A DNA stretch of 32,622 nucleotides from Gemmatimonadota bacterium (GCA_947462095.1 CANHNQ010000028.1:1-32622); one strand, 5' to 3'; positions 18,062 to 27,522 are shown, counted from the stretch's first letter. Numbers and translations are program-made. The notes: a model not told the origin generated them from the sequence alone.

Positions 18062-19455
18062 ACACCGCGATGAATACACAGGACGCGTTGATGGCGATGC
18101 TCCCCGAGCATCTCCTGCTCGGCGGCATCGTGCTGCTGATCGTGATGGCCATCCTGGGACGCGGGTCGCGGTCGGCGCTGTGGGTCGCGCTGGGCGCGGT
18201 GATCGCATCGTCGGCCGCCGCATTCTGGCTGTCGAACGCGCAGTACATGGCCGCACCGTTTGCTGGACAGTTCTCCGTCACCCCGGCGGTGCTGCTGGCC
18301 AAGGGGGCGCTGCTGGCCCTGGCCGTGCCGGTGCTGCTCATGTCGCGGACCGACTTCAGCGACGGTGAGTTCTCCATCCTGCTGCTGTCGTCGCTGTACG
18401 GGCTGTGCCTGTTGCCGTCGGCCGACAGCTTCCTCGTGATGTTCCTCGGCCTCGAACTGCTCGCGATGCCGGTGTACGCGCTCGTGCTGCTGGCCTTCCG
18501 TCGCCCGCAGAGCGCCGAAGCGGCGTTCAAGTACCTCGTGCTCAGCGGCGCCGCCTCGGCCACGTTCCTGATGGGCGTGTCGCTGCTGTACGGGGCGACC
18601 GGCTCCATGAACGTCAGTGATTTCGGACCGGCGCTGGCGTCGGGCGAGTTCATGACGCGCACGGCGGTGGTGCTGGTGCTGCTGGCACTGTTCCTCAAGG
18701 CCGCCGTGGTGCCGTTCCATGCCTGGGCGCCCGATACGTATGAGGGCGCCAGCATCCCGGTCACGGCCTACATGGCCACCCTCACCAAGGGGGCGGTGCT
18801 GCTGGCCGCGGTGCGCCTGTTCAGTGGGGCAAATGCCTCCGGGCCGCTGGTCGATCTGCTGCTGGTGCTCCCGCTGGTGTCGATCGTGTGGGGCAACCTG
18901 GCCGCGATCAAGCAGCAGAGCTTCCGTCGCATGATCGCGTATTCGTCGATCGCCCACGCCGGCTATCTGTTCTACGGGTTTCTGGGTGATGCCCAGGGAC
19001 GCCTGCAGGCCGTGCTCTTCTACGTGATCGCCTACTCCGTGGTGAACCTGCTGGCGTTCGCGGTCATGCCGCAGAACGATGCCGATGAGCAGCGCGACTC
19101 ACTCGACGCGCTCAAGGGGCTGTATCATCGCAATCCGTTCGCGGCCGTGATGATCGCCATCGCGATGCTGTCGCTGGCCGGCCTGCCGCCATTTCCGGGG
19201 TTCGCGGCCAAGTTCCTGATCTTCAAGAACGTCGTGGCGGCGGGATACACCACGTACGCCGTGCTCGGCCTCGTGGGCAGCTACCTTGGCATCTACTTCT
19301 ACCTGCGCGTGATCCAGCTGCTGTTCATGACCGCCGGTGAAGCGGCGCCGACTGAGCAGCGTGCTGGCGGTATGGCGCGCGCGGCGGGTGTGCTGTGTCT
19401 GGTGGGCACGCTGGCACTGGCCGTGCTGCCGGGGTGGGTGCTGGGCCGGATGTAG
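18058..19455 (+). CDS. nuoN: NADH-quinone oxidoreductase subunit N
   Basis: GTG at 18058 (GTGA overlap with the nuoM stop) or ATG at 18070; LELLAMPVYALVLL, AAVVPFHAWAPDTYEGASIPVTAYMATLTKGAV. The ORF-track start at 17731 is an upstream extension into nuoM. Confidence 0.94.
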   Translation: MNTAMNTQDALMAMLPEHLLLGGIVLLIVMAILGRGSRSALWVALGAVIASSAAAFWLSNAQYMAAPFAGQFSVTPAVLLAKGALLALAVPVLLMSRTDFSDGEFSILLLSSLYGLCLLPSADSFLVMFLGLELLAMPVYALVLLAFRRPQSAEAAFKYLVLSGAASATFLMGVSLLYGATGSMNVSDFGPALASGEFMTRTAVVLVLLALFLKAAVVPFHAWAPDTYEGASIPVTAYMATLTKGAVLLAAVRLFSGANASGPLVDLLLVLPLVSIVWGNLAAIKQQSFRRMIAYSSIAHAGYLFYGFLGDAQGRLQAVLFYVIAYSVVNLLAFAVMPQNDADEQRDSLDALKGLYHRNPFAAVMIAIAMLSLAGLPPFPGFAAKFLIFKNVVAAGYTTYAVLGLVGSYLGIYFYLRVIQLLFMTAGEAAPTEQRAGGMARAAGVLCLVGTLALAVLPGWVLGRM

Positions 19456-19479
19456 GCGCTGGCGGTACTGTGTGATCGA

Positions 19480-19512
19480 AAGGCCAGCGCGGGGTGTGCG
19501 CTGGCCTTTTTT
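19480..19512 (+). terminator. Rho-independent terminator of the nuo operon
   Basis: AAGGCCAGCGC (19480-19490), loop GGGGTGT, GCGCTGGCCTT (19498-19508): perfect 11-bp stem. T-tract at 19507-19512. Confidence 0.93.
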
Positions 19513-19534
19513 GTTGTGATCCGGCGAGCGTTCA

Positions 19535-19680
19535 AACAGCCAGCACACGGATCACACCGATGGACGGAACCAACACGGATAAGCAAAAGCTTGGACCGTC
19601 GGCGGGCACCATCCTTGGATGTGCACACTGCTTATCCGTGTTGTTTCGGTGTGATCCGTGTCATCCGTGTTCTGGCTGTT
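19535..19680. repeat. Large imperfect inverted repeat built from ACACGGAT/ATCCGTGT units
   Basis: Matching arms: AACAGCCAG 19535-19543 / CTGGCTGTT 19672-19680; ACACGGATCACACCGA 19545-19560 / TCGGTGTGATCCGTGT 19646-19661; CAACACGGATAAGCA 19571-19585 / TGCTTATCCGTGTTG 19629-19643. Confidence 0.88.
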
Positions 19681-19715
19681 CGCGATCTTGCCAGCACGCC
19701 CCGATCAGCGACAGA

Positions 19716-20276
19716 TCAGTCGCGCCAGTGCGTCACCTCGGCCGCCGCGCGACGCGGCTTGGCCTCGGGCGTTTCCATCGGCTCACCGACCGTCAGCACA
19801 GCGATGATACGCTCGCCCTCGGGCACACCACCCGCGGCGCGCGCGGCCGGGTCGTCCATGATCGCGCCGGAACGGATGTGCGTGCCAAGTCCGATGGCGG
19901 TCGCCGCGAGACAGATGTTCTGCGTGGCCATCATCGTGGATGCATAGTCTTCTTCGCGAATTTCAGCGTTCTCGTTAAGCACCATCGCCACCAACAGCAT
20001 GCACGGCTGTGCGCGATGTTCATCGCTGGTGCTGCGACGGATCGTCTCGGCCTGCGCGTCGTCGGTGGCTTTCTTCGCCTTCCGGTTACCCAGGGCGAGA
20101 CCGTACGCCGCGCGGGCCTCAGGGCCGAGCACGTAGAAGCGCCACGGATTCGTGAGACGATGGATCGGCGCCAGGACGGCGGCCTGCAGCAGCTGCTCCA
20201 GTTCCGCCTGCGTGGGCGTGCGGTCGGTGAACTTGCGGATGGAGCGGCGGCCGGAAATGGCGTCGAAAACGTTCAT
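19716..20276 (-). CDS. Nitroreductase family protein
   Basis: MNVFDAISGRRSIRKFTDRTPTQAELEQLLQAAVLAPIHRLTNPWRFYVLG...MMATQNICLAATAIGLGTHIRSG...ERIIAVLTVGEPME. Internal ATG at 20276 is preferred over the ORF start at 20357. Confidence 0.88.
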   Translation of the reverse strand: MNVFDAISGRRSIRKFTDRTPTQAELEQLLQAAVLAPIHRLTNPWRFYVLGPEARAAYGLALGNRKAKKATDDAQAETIRRSTSDEHRAQPCMLLVAMVLNENAEIREEDYASTMMATQNICLAATAIGLGTHIRSGAIMDDPAARAAGGVPEGERIIAVLTVGEPMETPEAKPRRAAAEVTHWRD

Positions 20277-20353
20277 AATGGGCAACGAAAGAAGTGGCAT
20301 GTCTGCGAACGAGGAAGATCCGCTATCGCGGGCGCTTTCGCTATGGCTGCCGA

Positions 20354-22669
20354 TCAACCGCCCGTGCCGAACTGGCGCGTAAACTTCAGGAACACCGAGC
20401 GTTGCTGTGGTGCGCCCAGGTCGAAGAAGCTGTTCGCCGCGCGTCCGTCATTCAGCACGATGAACAATCCAGTTCCCGCTGTGTTCAGCCAGCCGAACCG
20501 CACGTTCGACGAGAAGATCGCCTGCTGATTGTTGTACTGCGTCAGCGTCTGCACGAACACGCGCGGCGTGAAGAAGTAGTTCAGGCGTACGGCTTCGAGT
20601 GAGCGAATGAAATTTCCTTGCGGCAGCCGCACGTCGTTGTAGTCGGCGGTAAACGAACCGGAGAACGTGGCACCGCGACGCACCGTGATCGTCCCACTGC
20701 CGCCGCTGCGACGGCCGGTCCAGAACTGCCCCACGTCGAAGCGGCCCGTGGCGGAAATGTTTTCGCTGGGATCGGTCGTGTAGTCCCAGCCGAACGTGCC
20801 CCAGTCATACTGACCAGCGGGGATCACCACACCGGTCGCGATCGTGAACGGCGCCTGCAGCCCTTCGTGCGAGATGTTGTATTCCGGGCCGAACTTCGTG
20901 CTGTTCGCCAGTTCGATCTCGGTGAGGTCGATGTGCCAGTAGCCCGACTGATAGAACCCGTCGTTGATGCCGTAGGCGCTGCGGTAACTCACATGCGGAT
21001 TCCACTGCCGGAACCAGGCCCACTCCGGCTTGCGCACCAGACGCATGAGCGACACGTCGTACGCACGGTAGCCACCCGGACGGCTCATGAAGCCGACTTC
21101 CGGATTGAAGTCCTCACCGATCTGCGCAATCCGTGCATTATGGTTCCACACGTTGGTCTGATACGCGATGCGCCCGCTGAAGGCGTTGGCATCGCCGGTG
21201 AGATCACGGGTCGTGGTGCGCGCCGCCCAGAGGTCGCTCGTCCAGCGCTGGCCGAGTCCGATGCGGCTGTCCACGGCGAAGGTACGGTTCACGTCGCCGC
21301 CGTCCTCCGTGGACATGCGCTGCACCACCATGGCGCCCACGCGCGATCGCGCCGAGAGCTCGCGTGTGGCGCGTCCCACCGTGAAGGACTGTCCCGAGCT
21401 CTGCGCATCGGAGGCGTCCGTGACCATCTGCAGCAAGCCGACCGTGGTGCCGCCCACGCGTCCCGACAGACGACCGCCGCCAAGAATGGGCTGTGGCGTG
21501 CCGTTGTCGGAAATGCCGATGCGGCGCGTGAAGAATAGATCGACCGCCTGCGGCGTGCCCGCCGAGAATACGCCCGCATTCTCGAGGAAGAACGGACGCT
21601 TTTCCGGGAAGAAGATCGGGAAGCGCGGGAGATTCACGCGCTGGTCATCGACCTCGACCTGCGCGAAGTCGGTATTGACCGTGAGGTCGAGCGTGAGCGC
21701 CGGCGTGACGCCGTACTTGAGTTCACCGCCGAACTCCGTGGGGCGCTTGCTCTCCTGCTTGACGCCGCTCGTCCAGCGCTCCTGCGACGACGTGAGCACA
21801 TAGGGCGTGACCGTGCGAATGCGGCGCACCGGCAGCGTGAGGTTGGACAGATTCCCGGCGATCGACAGGCGGTACAGGTTGAACTGCCGCGGAATGAAGG
21901 CCCAATACAGCTCCTCGTTCTTGCGACGGATGTTGCGCGAGACGTTCATGCCCCACGTCTGCTCGGCGCTGCCAGACTGATAGCGCAGCGTCGAGAACGG
22001 GATGCGGAACTCCGCCGTCCACCCGAGTGAGTCGACCGTGGTGGACACCGTCCAGCTGGCGTCCCAGTTCACGTTGAAGCCGCCCATGCCGCCGGCCTGC
22101 ATGCGGTTCTGGCCGGCCACCTGTGCGCCTCCGCCCTCGCCTTCACGAATCACCTGCCCGTCGTACTCCACACCGGCGGGCGTCGTGGCGAACACGAAGC
22201 CGTTTTGGTTGTCGTGGTACGTGTCGAACACGAAGGCGATGTGATCACTGTTGGCCAGCTGCACGTCGCGGATTTTTTCGCCGGGCACGATCAGATGCGG
22301 CTCGCGGTCATACATGCGCGCGCCGATATAGAGGTTCACGCCATCGGTGGCCAGTCGCACTTCCGTGCGCTCGGAGGCGGGGACGCCCTCGTTGAGCTCG
22401 CGCTGCACGAAATCACGGATCGGCGTGCCCTGCGACCACATCGCTTCATCGAGCTTGCCGTCGATCGTGGGCGCCGTCGTCACGCGCAGCGTGCTGAACG
22501 ACGGGCGGGGACGGGCGCGGGCCGCGCGGGCAAACGAATCGGCCACGGCGGCATCGAGGCGCACCGGAGTTCCCGCCGGCGGCGTGACCTGCGCGTACGC
22601 CGTCGTGGCGGTCGCGACGAGGGTGATGGCCGTGACGAGAGCCATCACGGTTTCGGACGTACGAAGCAT
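20354..22669 (-). CDS. Exported CBM9-like / DUF5916-type protein with predicted C-terminal beta-barrel
   Basis: Signal peptide MLRTSETVMALVTAITLVATATTAYAQ; TAPTIDGKLDEAMWSQGTPIRDFVQRELNEGVPASERTEVRLATDGVNLYIGARMYD...DHIAFVFDTYHDNQNGFVFATTPAGVEYDGQ; FFLENAGVFSAGT; C-terminal aromatic-rich strands. Confidence 0.82.
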   Translation of the reverse strand: MLRTSETVMALVTAITLVATATTAYAQVTPPAGTPVRLDAAVADSFARAARARPRPSFSTLRVTTAPTIDGKLDEAMWSQGTPIRDFVQRELNEGVPASERTEVRLATDGVNLYIGARMYDREPHLIVPGEKIRDVQLANSDHIAFVFDTYHDNQNGFVFATTPAGVEYDGQVIREGEGGGAQVAGQNRMQAGGMGGFNVNWDASWTVSTTVDSLGWTAEFRIPFSTLRYQSGSAEQTWGMNVSRNIRRKNEELYWAFIPRQFNLYRLSIAGNLSNLTLPVRRIRTVTPYVLTSSQERWTSGVKQESKRPTEFGGELKYGVTPALTLDLTVNTDFAQVEVDDQRVNLPRFPIFFPEKRPFFLENAGVFSAGTPQAVDLFFTRRIGISDNGTPQPILGGGRLSGRVGGTTVGLLQMVTDASDAQSSGQSFTVGRATRELSARSRVGAMVVQRMSTEDGGDVNRTFAVDSRIGLGQRWTSDLWAARTTTRDLTGDANAFSGRIAYQTNVWNHNARIAQIGEDFNPEVGFMSRPGGYRAYDVSLMRLVRKPEWAWFRQWNPHVSYRSAYGINDGFYQSGYWHIDLTEIELANSTKFGPEYNISHEGLQAPFTIATGVVIPAGQYDWGTFGWDYTTDPSENISATGRFDVGQFWTGRRSGGSGTITVRRGATFSGSFTADYNDVRLPQGNFIRSLEAVRLNYFFTPRVFVQTLTQYNNQQAIFSSNVRFGWLNTAGTGLFIVLNDGRAANSFFDLGAPQQRSVFLKFTRQFGTGG

Positions 22670-22766
22670 GCGGTTCCGCGGTGCGGACAAGAAAGGCACG
22701 GGAAGAGGAGCTGCAGGTGGAAAAGGCGTGGTATTGGCAATCTACGGCGCTGGACAATGGCGCGGC

Positions 22767-24062
22767 ATGAGTGCCTTTTTCGGCATGTCCATCGACCCCT
22801 CACGCCGTCACTTTCTTACGTTTCTGGCGGGCAGTCCGCTGCTGGCCGCCGCCGGACTCGACGAATCCGTGTTCACCCGCCTGCTGCACGCCAGCGACGG
22901 GGCGCGCACGCGCCTCGACGACAGGGCCCTGCAGCTCGCGCAGCAGATCCGCACCGCCGGCGAGGCCCTCGACGTGTTCGACTTCGAGCCCGTCGCGAAG
23001 CAGAACATCCCCGTGGCCCACTGGGGCTATCTGGCCACCGGCACCGATGACGACGCCACCATCCAGGCGAACCGTCAGGGCTTCGACCGCTGGGCGATGC
23101 GCCCACGGCGCCTCATCGACGTGAGCCGGCTCGATACCCGCGTGAACTGGTTCGGCACCACGTACCCCACGCCGATCGTGGTCAACCCGCTGGGCAGCCA
23201 GAAGGCGTTCCACCCGCTCGGCGAGATCGCCACCGCGCGGGCCGCCAAGGCCAAGGATCACCTCATGGTGCTCTCCACCGTGGCCACCACGTCCATCGAA
23301 GACGCCATCGAGGCGCGCGGCGGGCCGGTGTGGTTCCAGCTGTATCACCAGTCCGACTGGGCCATCACCCGGCAGATGGTGAAGCGCGTCGAGAAGGCGG
23401 GGGCACCGGCCATCGTCTTCACCGTGGATCTACTGGGCGGCAGCAATCGCGAAACCATGATCCGCGAAGCGCGAAAGGACACGCGCACCTGCACCAAGTG
23501 CCATCTGGGCGGTGCGCCGCTGCCGGGGGTGAGCGGCCGGGTGGATGACCGTGACAACCGGCGCAAGCCGAATCTGGTGGGCTATGAGAAGGCGACACCG
23601 ATTCCAGAGGTGGGAACGCCCACCTGGGAGTTCATCGATCGCCTGAAACAGTCCACCAGCATGAAGGTGCTGATCAAGGGCATCGTGACCGCGGACGACG
23701 CAGAGCTCGCCGTGCAGCACGGCGTGGACGGCCTGTTTGTGTCCAATCACGGCGGTCGCGCCGAGAACTCGCATCGCGCCACGATCACGTCGCTGCCGGA
23801 GGTGCTGCTCGGCACCCAACGTCGCATCCCCGTGATCTGCGACGGCGGATTCCGCCGCGGCACGGACGTGTTCAAGGCGATGGCCCTGGGTGCCACCTCC
23901 ATCGGCATCGGCCGCCCCTACGTGTGGGGGCTCGGCGCCTTCGGGCAGGAGGGGGTCGAGGCCGTGCTCGGCATCCTCCGCAAGGAATTCGAAGTCGCGA
24001 TGAAGCAGAGCGGCACCCGCTCACTCGCCGAGATCACGCTCAGGCACATTACGCCGGCATAA
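22767..24062 (+). CDS. FMN-dependent alpha-hydroxyacid dehydrogenase/oxidase with Tat-like signal and internal CXXCH motif
   Basis: SRRHFLTFLAGSPLLAAAG twin-arginine signal; FDRWAMRPRRLIDVSRLDT, WFQLYHQSDW, VLIKGIVTADDAELAVQHGVDGLFVSNHGGR, VICDGGFRRGTDVFKAMALGATSIGIGRPYVWGLGAFG. CTKCH at 23490-23504. Confidence 0.9.
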   Translation: MSAFFGMSIDPSRRHFLTFLAGSPLLAAAGLDESVFTRLLHASDGARTRLDDRALQLAQQIRTAGEALDVFDFEPVAKQNIPVAHWGYLATGTDDDATIQANRQGFDRWAMRPRRLIDVSRLDTRVNWFGTTYPTPIVVNPLGSQKAFHPLGEIATARAAKAKDHLMVLSTVATTSIEDAIEARGGPVWFQLYHQSDWAITRQMVKRVEKAGAPAIVFTVDLLGGSNRETMIREARKDTRTCTKCHLGGAPLPGVSGRVDDRDNRRKPNLVGYEKATPIPEVGTPTWEFIDRLKQSTSMKVLIKGIVTADDAELAVQHGVDGLFVSNHGGRAENSHRATITSLPEVLLGTQRRIPVICDGGFRRGTDVFKAMALGATSIGIGRPYVWGLGAFGQEGVEAVLGILRKEFEVAMKQSGTRSLAEITLRHITPA

Positions 24063-24067
24063 CGGGA

Positions 24068-25591
24068 CTACGCGATCGCGTAGTTCATCATCATGCCCAT
24101 GTCCTCATGCACCATGTTGTGGCAGTGCATGAGGAAGCGTCCGCGGTAGCTGTCGAAGGTGGCGGCCACCGACACGCGCTCGCCGGGGTACACGAGGACG
24201 GTGTCCTTGAGGCCGCGCTCCCACGGCATGATGCGGGCGCGGCCACCGATACGTTCGACGACGCGGAACTGCACTTCGTGCATGTGGACGGGATGTGGAA
24301 ACGGGCTGTCGTTCACGAACGTCCACACTTCGGTATCGCCGAAGCGCACGGTTTCGTCGATGCGCTCCATGTCGAACTCGCGCCCGTTGATGGTGTGCTG
24401 CATCATCGCGCTGTTGAACTGAAACGTGCGGGTGCGCTTCGCCGTGCGCGGATCGGGTGTGACAAGGCGCGGAAGCGGGCGCGGCTTCCACGACACCGGC
24501 GTGACCGCGCGGTCGACGGTGAACTCCACGAGCGCCATCGCGGCCCCCTGTGCCACGCCGCCGGCGCCCATGCGCCCCATGCCCATGCCGCCACCCATCC
24601 CGCGGCCCATGCTCATGCCGCCCATGCGCGCGGGCGACTCGAACGCCGCCGACATCAGCATCACGCGTGAACCCACCGCGACGGTGCCGAAGTCGATCAG
24701 GAGGTCAACGCGCTCGCCCGTGCCCATGTCGATATGCGTGAGCGTTGCCGGTGCGGGCAGCAGGCCGCCGTCGTTGCCGATCAGCGTGAACGGCTGCCCG
24801 TTCGACAACGCGAGGCGCAGGATGCGCGACGTGGTCCCGTTCACCACGCGTACGCGGTACGTCGTCGTCTCGACCGATTTCGACGGCAGACGAATGCCGT
24901 TCGCGAACACCGCGTCGCCGAAGAAGCCTTCCATCTGTTCATGCATCGCGGGCTCGTACGCGAATGTGCTATCGGCCGCGAGCCTTCGGTCCTGAATGAA
25001 CAGCGGCAATTCGTGCTCGCCCTCCGGCAACCCCAGCGCATCCTCCGCCGCATCGCCGATCACGAGCAGACCGGCCATGCCGCGATAGACCTGCACGCCG
25101 GTGCGATGATGCGGATGGGCATGATACCAGTAGGTGCCGGCGCGATCGATCACCGGGAACTCATACTGGTAGGTGGCGCCGGTCGGTATCGCGAGACGCG
25201 GATGTCCATCGGCCATCTCGGGGACGCGCAGGCCATGCCAGTGCAGGATCGTCGGCTCGCTCAACGCATTCGCGAGGGTGATCCGTGCCGAGTCGCCGGT
25301 GCGCACGCGAATCGTCGGCCCCACCGGACCGTCGCCCGGGCTCCACGCCTCCACGGCGACCCCCGGTGCAATCTCGACACGGCGGGCGGCGGCCCGAAGC
25401 GTGAGGCCGTCGGCGGACACGCTGGCCGGCATCCGCAGCGGCGCCCGCTTAAATCGCGGCGGCAGCTCCGGCAGACCGAGCGCGCGGCGCAGACGGCCGG
25501 CGGCGGTGGGCATGGCGGCGACCGCTGGGTGAGAAGCAAGCGTGACGAGTCCCGCGACGCTGGCGTGGGCGATGAATCGGCGACGGTCCAT
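24068..25591 (-). CDS. Multicopper oxidase (CueO/bilirubin oxidase-like), Tat-exported, with Met-rich insert
   Basis: MDRRRFIAHASVAG Tat signal; ILHWHGLRVP, TYWYHAHPHHRTG, FPHPVHMHEVQF, GRFLMHCHNMVHEDMGMM copper ligands; MGGMSMGRGMGGGMGMGRMG insert. Confidence 0.93.
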   Translation of the reverse strand: MDRRRFIAHASVAGLVTLASHPAVAAMPTAAGRLRRALGLPELPPRFKRAPLRMPASVSADGLTLRAAARRVEIAPGVAVEAWSPGDGPVGPTIRVRTGDSARITLANALSEPTILHWHGLRVPEMADGHPRLAIPTGATYQYEFPVIDRAGTYWYHAHPHHRTGVQVYRGMAGLLVIGDAAEDALGLPEGEHELPLFIQDRRLAADSTFAYEPAMHEQMEGFFGDAVFANGIRLPSKSVETTTYRVRVVNGTTSRILRLALSNGQPFTLIGNDGGLLPAPATLTHIDMGTGERVDLLIDFGTVAVGSRVMLMSAAFESPARMGGMSMGRGMGGGMGMGRMGAGGVAQGAAMALVEFTVDRAVTPVSWKPRPLPRLVTPDPRTAKRTRTFQFNSAMMQHTINGREFDMERIDETVRFGDTEVWTFVNDSPFPHPVHMHEVQFRVVERIGGRARIMPWERGLKDTVLVYPGERVSVAATFDSYRGRFLMHCHNMVHEDMGMMMNYAIA

Positions 25592-25686
25592 CTGCTGATC
25601 ATCGCGCAGACCGACACAGCCGTGCATCGGGAAATCGCCCGGCTGTGTCGGGTGATTCCCCGACGGTGCGATGTTCGGCGGCGGCG

Positions 25687-26679
25687 CTAGCGCCGCAACG
25701 CCATGAAGTCGGCGTACTGATCCGTCGCCACGAAGTCGACACCAGTCGCGATCGTGGCGCGCCAGCGGGCCGCCGCCGCGGCGCGTGATCCGAAGTTATA
25801 CGCGGCGGTAAACCCGCGGTCCTGGTCGGCAGCGAATCCGTCGAGCGTGTAGAAGCGGATCCAGAAGCCCTGCGCGTGTGCCCGCCGCACAAACGCGTGC
25901 AGTCGGATGGAATCGGCCGGCACCCACGCACCAGCGGTCGCCTGACCGCCCGCCTCGATCACGCTCCACGGAAAGTTCACCCATCGCGCGTAGTTGTCGG
26001 CGCGCGCCTCGATGTGCTGGGCGGGGGTCATCCGAATGGCGCGCCGCGCCCGCAACGCTTTCGTCGCGCCACGTACCGGCACGGGTGCCATCGCGCCGAA
26101 GGCGCGCAGCGAGGCCCCCACGGGCACGTCATCGTGAAAACGGCGGCGCTGCGCCGTATCGGAGCCGGTCAGCACCAACAGCGGCCCCACGCGAAACGGG
26201 GCGGGGGCGGCCGGTGTCGCGGTGCGCGGCGCGGTGGTGAGCCACGCCTCGTACTTCCCCAGCAGCGCCCACACGGCGTCGAGATGTGCGGGGGTGTTGT
26301 CCTTGAAGTCGAGATTGAGCGTGATCAGCGGCCACGTGTCACGCCGGTTCTCGGCGAGCGCGCGCTCCATCACGGGACGGATCGTCGCGAAGAAATGTGC
26401 ATCCAGCGTGGGGGCCCCATCCAGCGCATCATCGTCGTGCGCCACCACGGATACCGGCCCGGCCGCGCCAGCGGTCTGCCAGTGCAGATCCTGTTCGATC
26501 GCGACAGGCAGTCCGGTGGCGAGCGCCTCGTGGAGGCGGGTGCTCCACTGGCCCCGCTCGGGGTAGGCATTGTGAGCATCCAGCAGCACGCGGGCGCCTG
26601 GACCGAAGCCGTCGCCGGACTGCGCCACCATGAACGTGAGCGCCAACAGGGCCGCATATCGGAGGTGCGCGCGTGGCAT
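25687..26679 (-). CDS. Exported PLC/GDPD-like phosphodiesterase superfamily protein
   Basis: LLDAHNAYPERGQWSTRLHEALATGLPVAIEQDLHW, LITLNLDFKDN, GFWIRFYTLDGFAADQDRGF, VDFVATDQYADFMA. Signal-like N-terminus MPRAHLRYAALLALTFMVAQ. Confidence 0.65.
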   Translation of the reverse strand: MPRAHLRYAALLALTFMVAQSGDGFGPGARVLLDAHNAYPERGQWSTRLHEALATGLPVAIEQDLHWQTAGAAGPVSVVAHDDDALDGAPTLDAHFFATIRPVMERALAENRRDTWPLITLNLDFKDNTPAHLDAVWALLGKYEAWLTTAPRTATPAAPAPFRVGPLLVLTGSDTAQRRRFHDDVPVGASLRAFGAMAPVPVRGATKALRARRAIRMTPAQHIEARADNYARWVNFPWSVIEAGGQATAGAWVPADSIRLHAFVRRAHAQGFWIRFYTLDGFAADQDRGFTAAYNFGSRAAAAARWRATIATGVDFVATDQYADFMALRR

Positions 26680-26763
26680 ACGGGAACAGGAAGGGGAGGT
26701 AGCCGAAGCGGGGGACCGCACACAAGTTACCCATCTCCCTTGGCCACGACAGCGTGAGGCAGC

Positions 26764-27522
26764 GTGACCCTATTCCCGCGGTTCCGTCCGTCGGTCCGTT
26801 CCGCGCTCTTTACACTCGCACTGCTGCTGATCGCGGCGCCGATCGCGTGGTCGCAACGGCAGCGCTTCAGGATCGAACCGAACGTGCCGTACGACGGGCG
26901 CTACACGTTTGTGCGGCTGCGCTATACGCAGGGCTATCGCATGGCCTGGAGTGCGGACTATCCGCAGATGGAGCGCAACTTCATGACCATCCTGGGCGAT
27001 CTCTCCACGCTGCGGCTGCACAAGAAGGGCAGCAATGTGCACGTGCTCGACGATCCGGCGCTCGGTCACTATCCGATCGCATATCTCACGGAGCCGGGCT
27101 ACTGGTATCCCACGCCGCAGGAAGCGGAAGCGCTCCGTCGCTGGATTCAGAAGGGCGGCTTCCTGATCGTCGACGACTTCTATTTCGACCGGCAGTGGGA
27201 TGTGTTCGAGCAGGCCATGATGGCCGTCCTGCCGAACGCGCGTATCATGCCGATGGACGTGTCACACCCGATCTTCAATACGTTCTTCCACATCAAGACG
27301 CTCGACGGGATGACCCACCCAGCCACGCCGCTGGCAAAGGCGGAGTACCTCGGCATCTACGAGGACAACGACCCCACGAAGCGGCTCCAGGTGATCATCA
27401 ACTACAACAACGACATCGGCGACTACATGGAGTGGTCGGGAGAAGGCTGGTATCCCGTGAACTTCTCCAACGAGGCGTACAAGTTCGCGACGAACTACGT
27501 GGTGTACGGGCTCACGCACTGA
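26764..27522 (+). CDS. Exported DUF4159-domain protein
   Basis: GTG start; TFVRLRYTQGYRMAWSADYPQMERNFMTILGDLSTL, AYLTEPGYWYPTPQEAEALRRWIQKGGFLIVDDFYFDRQWDVFEQAMMAVLP, HPIFNTFFHI. Confidence 0.8.
   Translation: MTLFPRFRPSVRSALFTLALLLIAAPIAWSQRQRFRIEPNVPYDGRYTFVRLRYTQGYRMAWSADYPQMERNFMTILGDLSTLRLHKKGSNVHVLDDPALGHYPIAYLTEPGYWYPTPQEAEALRRWIQKGGFLIVDDFYFDRQWDVFEQAMMAVLPNARIMPMDVSHPIFNTFFHIKTLDGMTHPATPLAKAEYLGIYEDNDPTKRLQVIINYNNDIGDYMEWSGEGWYPVNFSNEAYKFATNYVVYGLTH

Noticed and set aside
17575-18957. 460-aa reverse-strand ORF antisense to nuoM/nuoN
   Set aside because: Shadow ORF with no domain signal; the forward strand encodes clear NuoM and NuoN.
19494-20528. Forward ORF of 344 aa spanning the inverted repeat
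   Set aside because: Crosses the terminator, the inverted repeat and the antisense nitroreductase gene; no protein-family signal.
24060-24070. Terminator between the convergent FMN dehydrogenase and multicopper oxidase genes
   Set aside because: Only 5 nt separate the two stop codons; no hairpin with T-tract is visible there.
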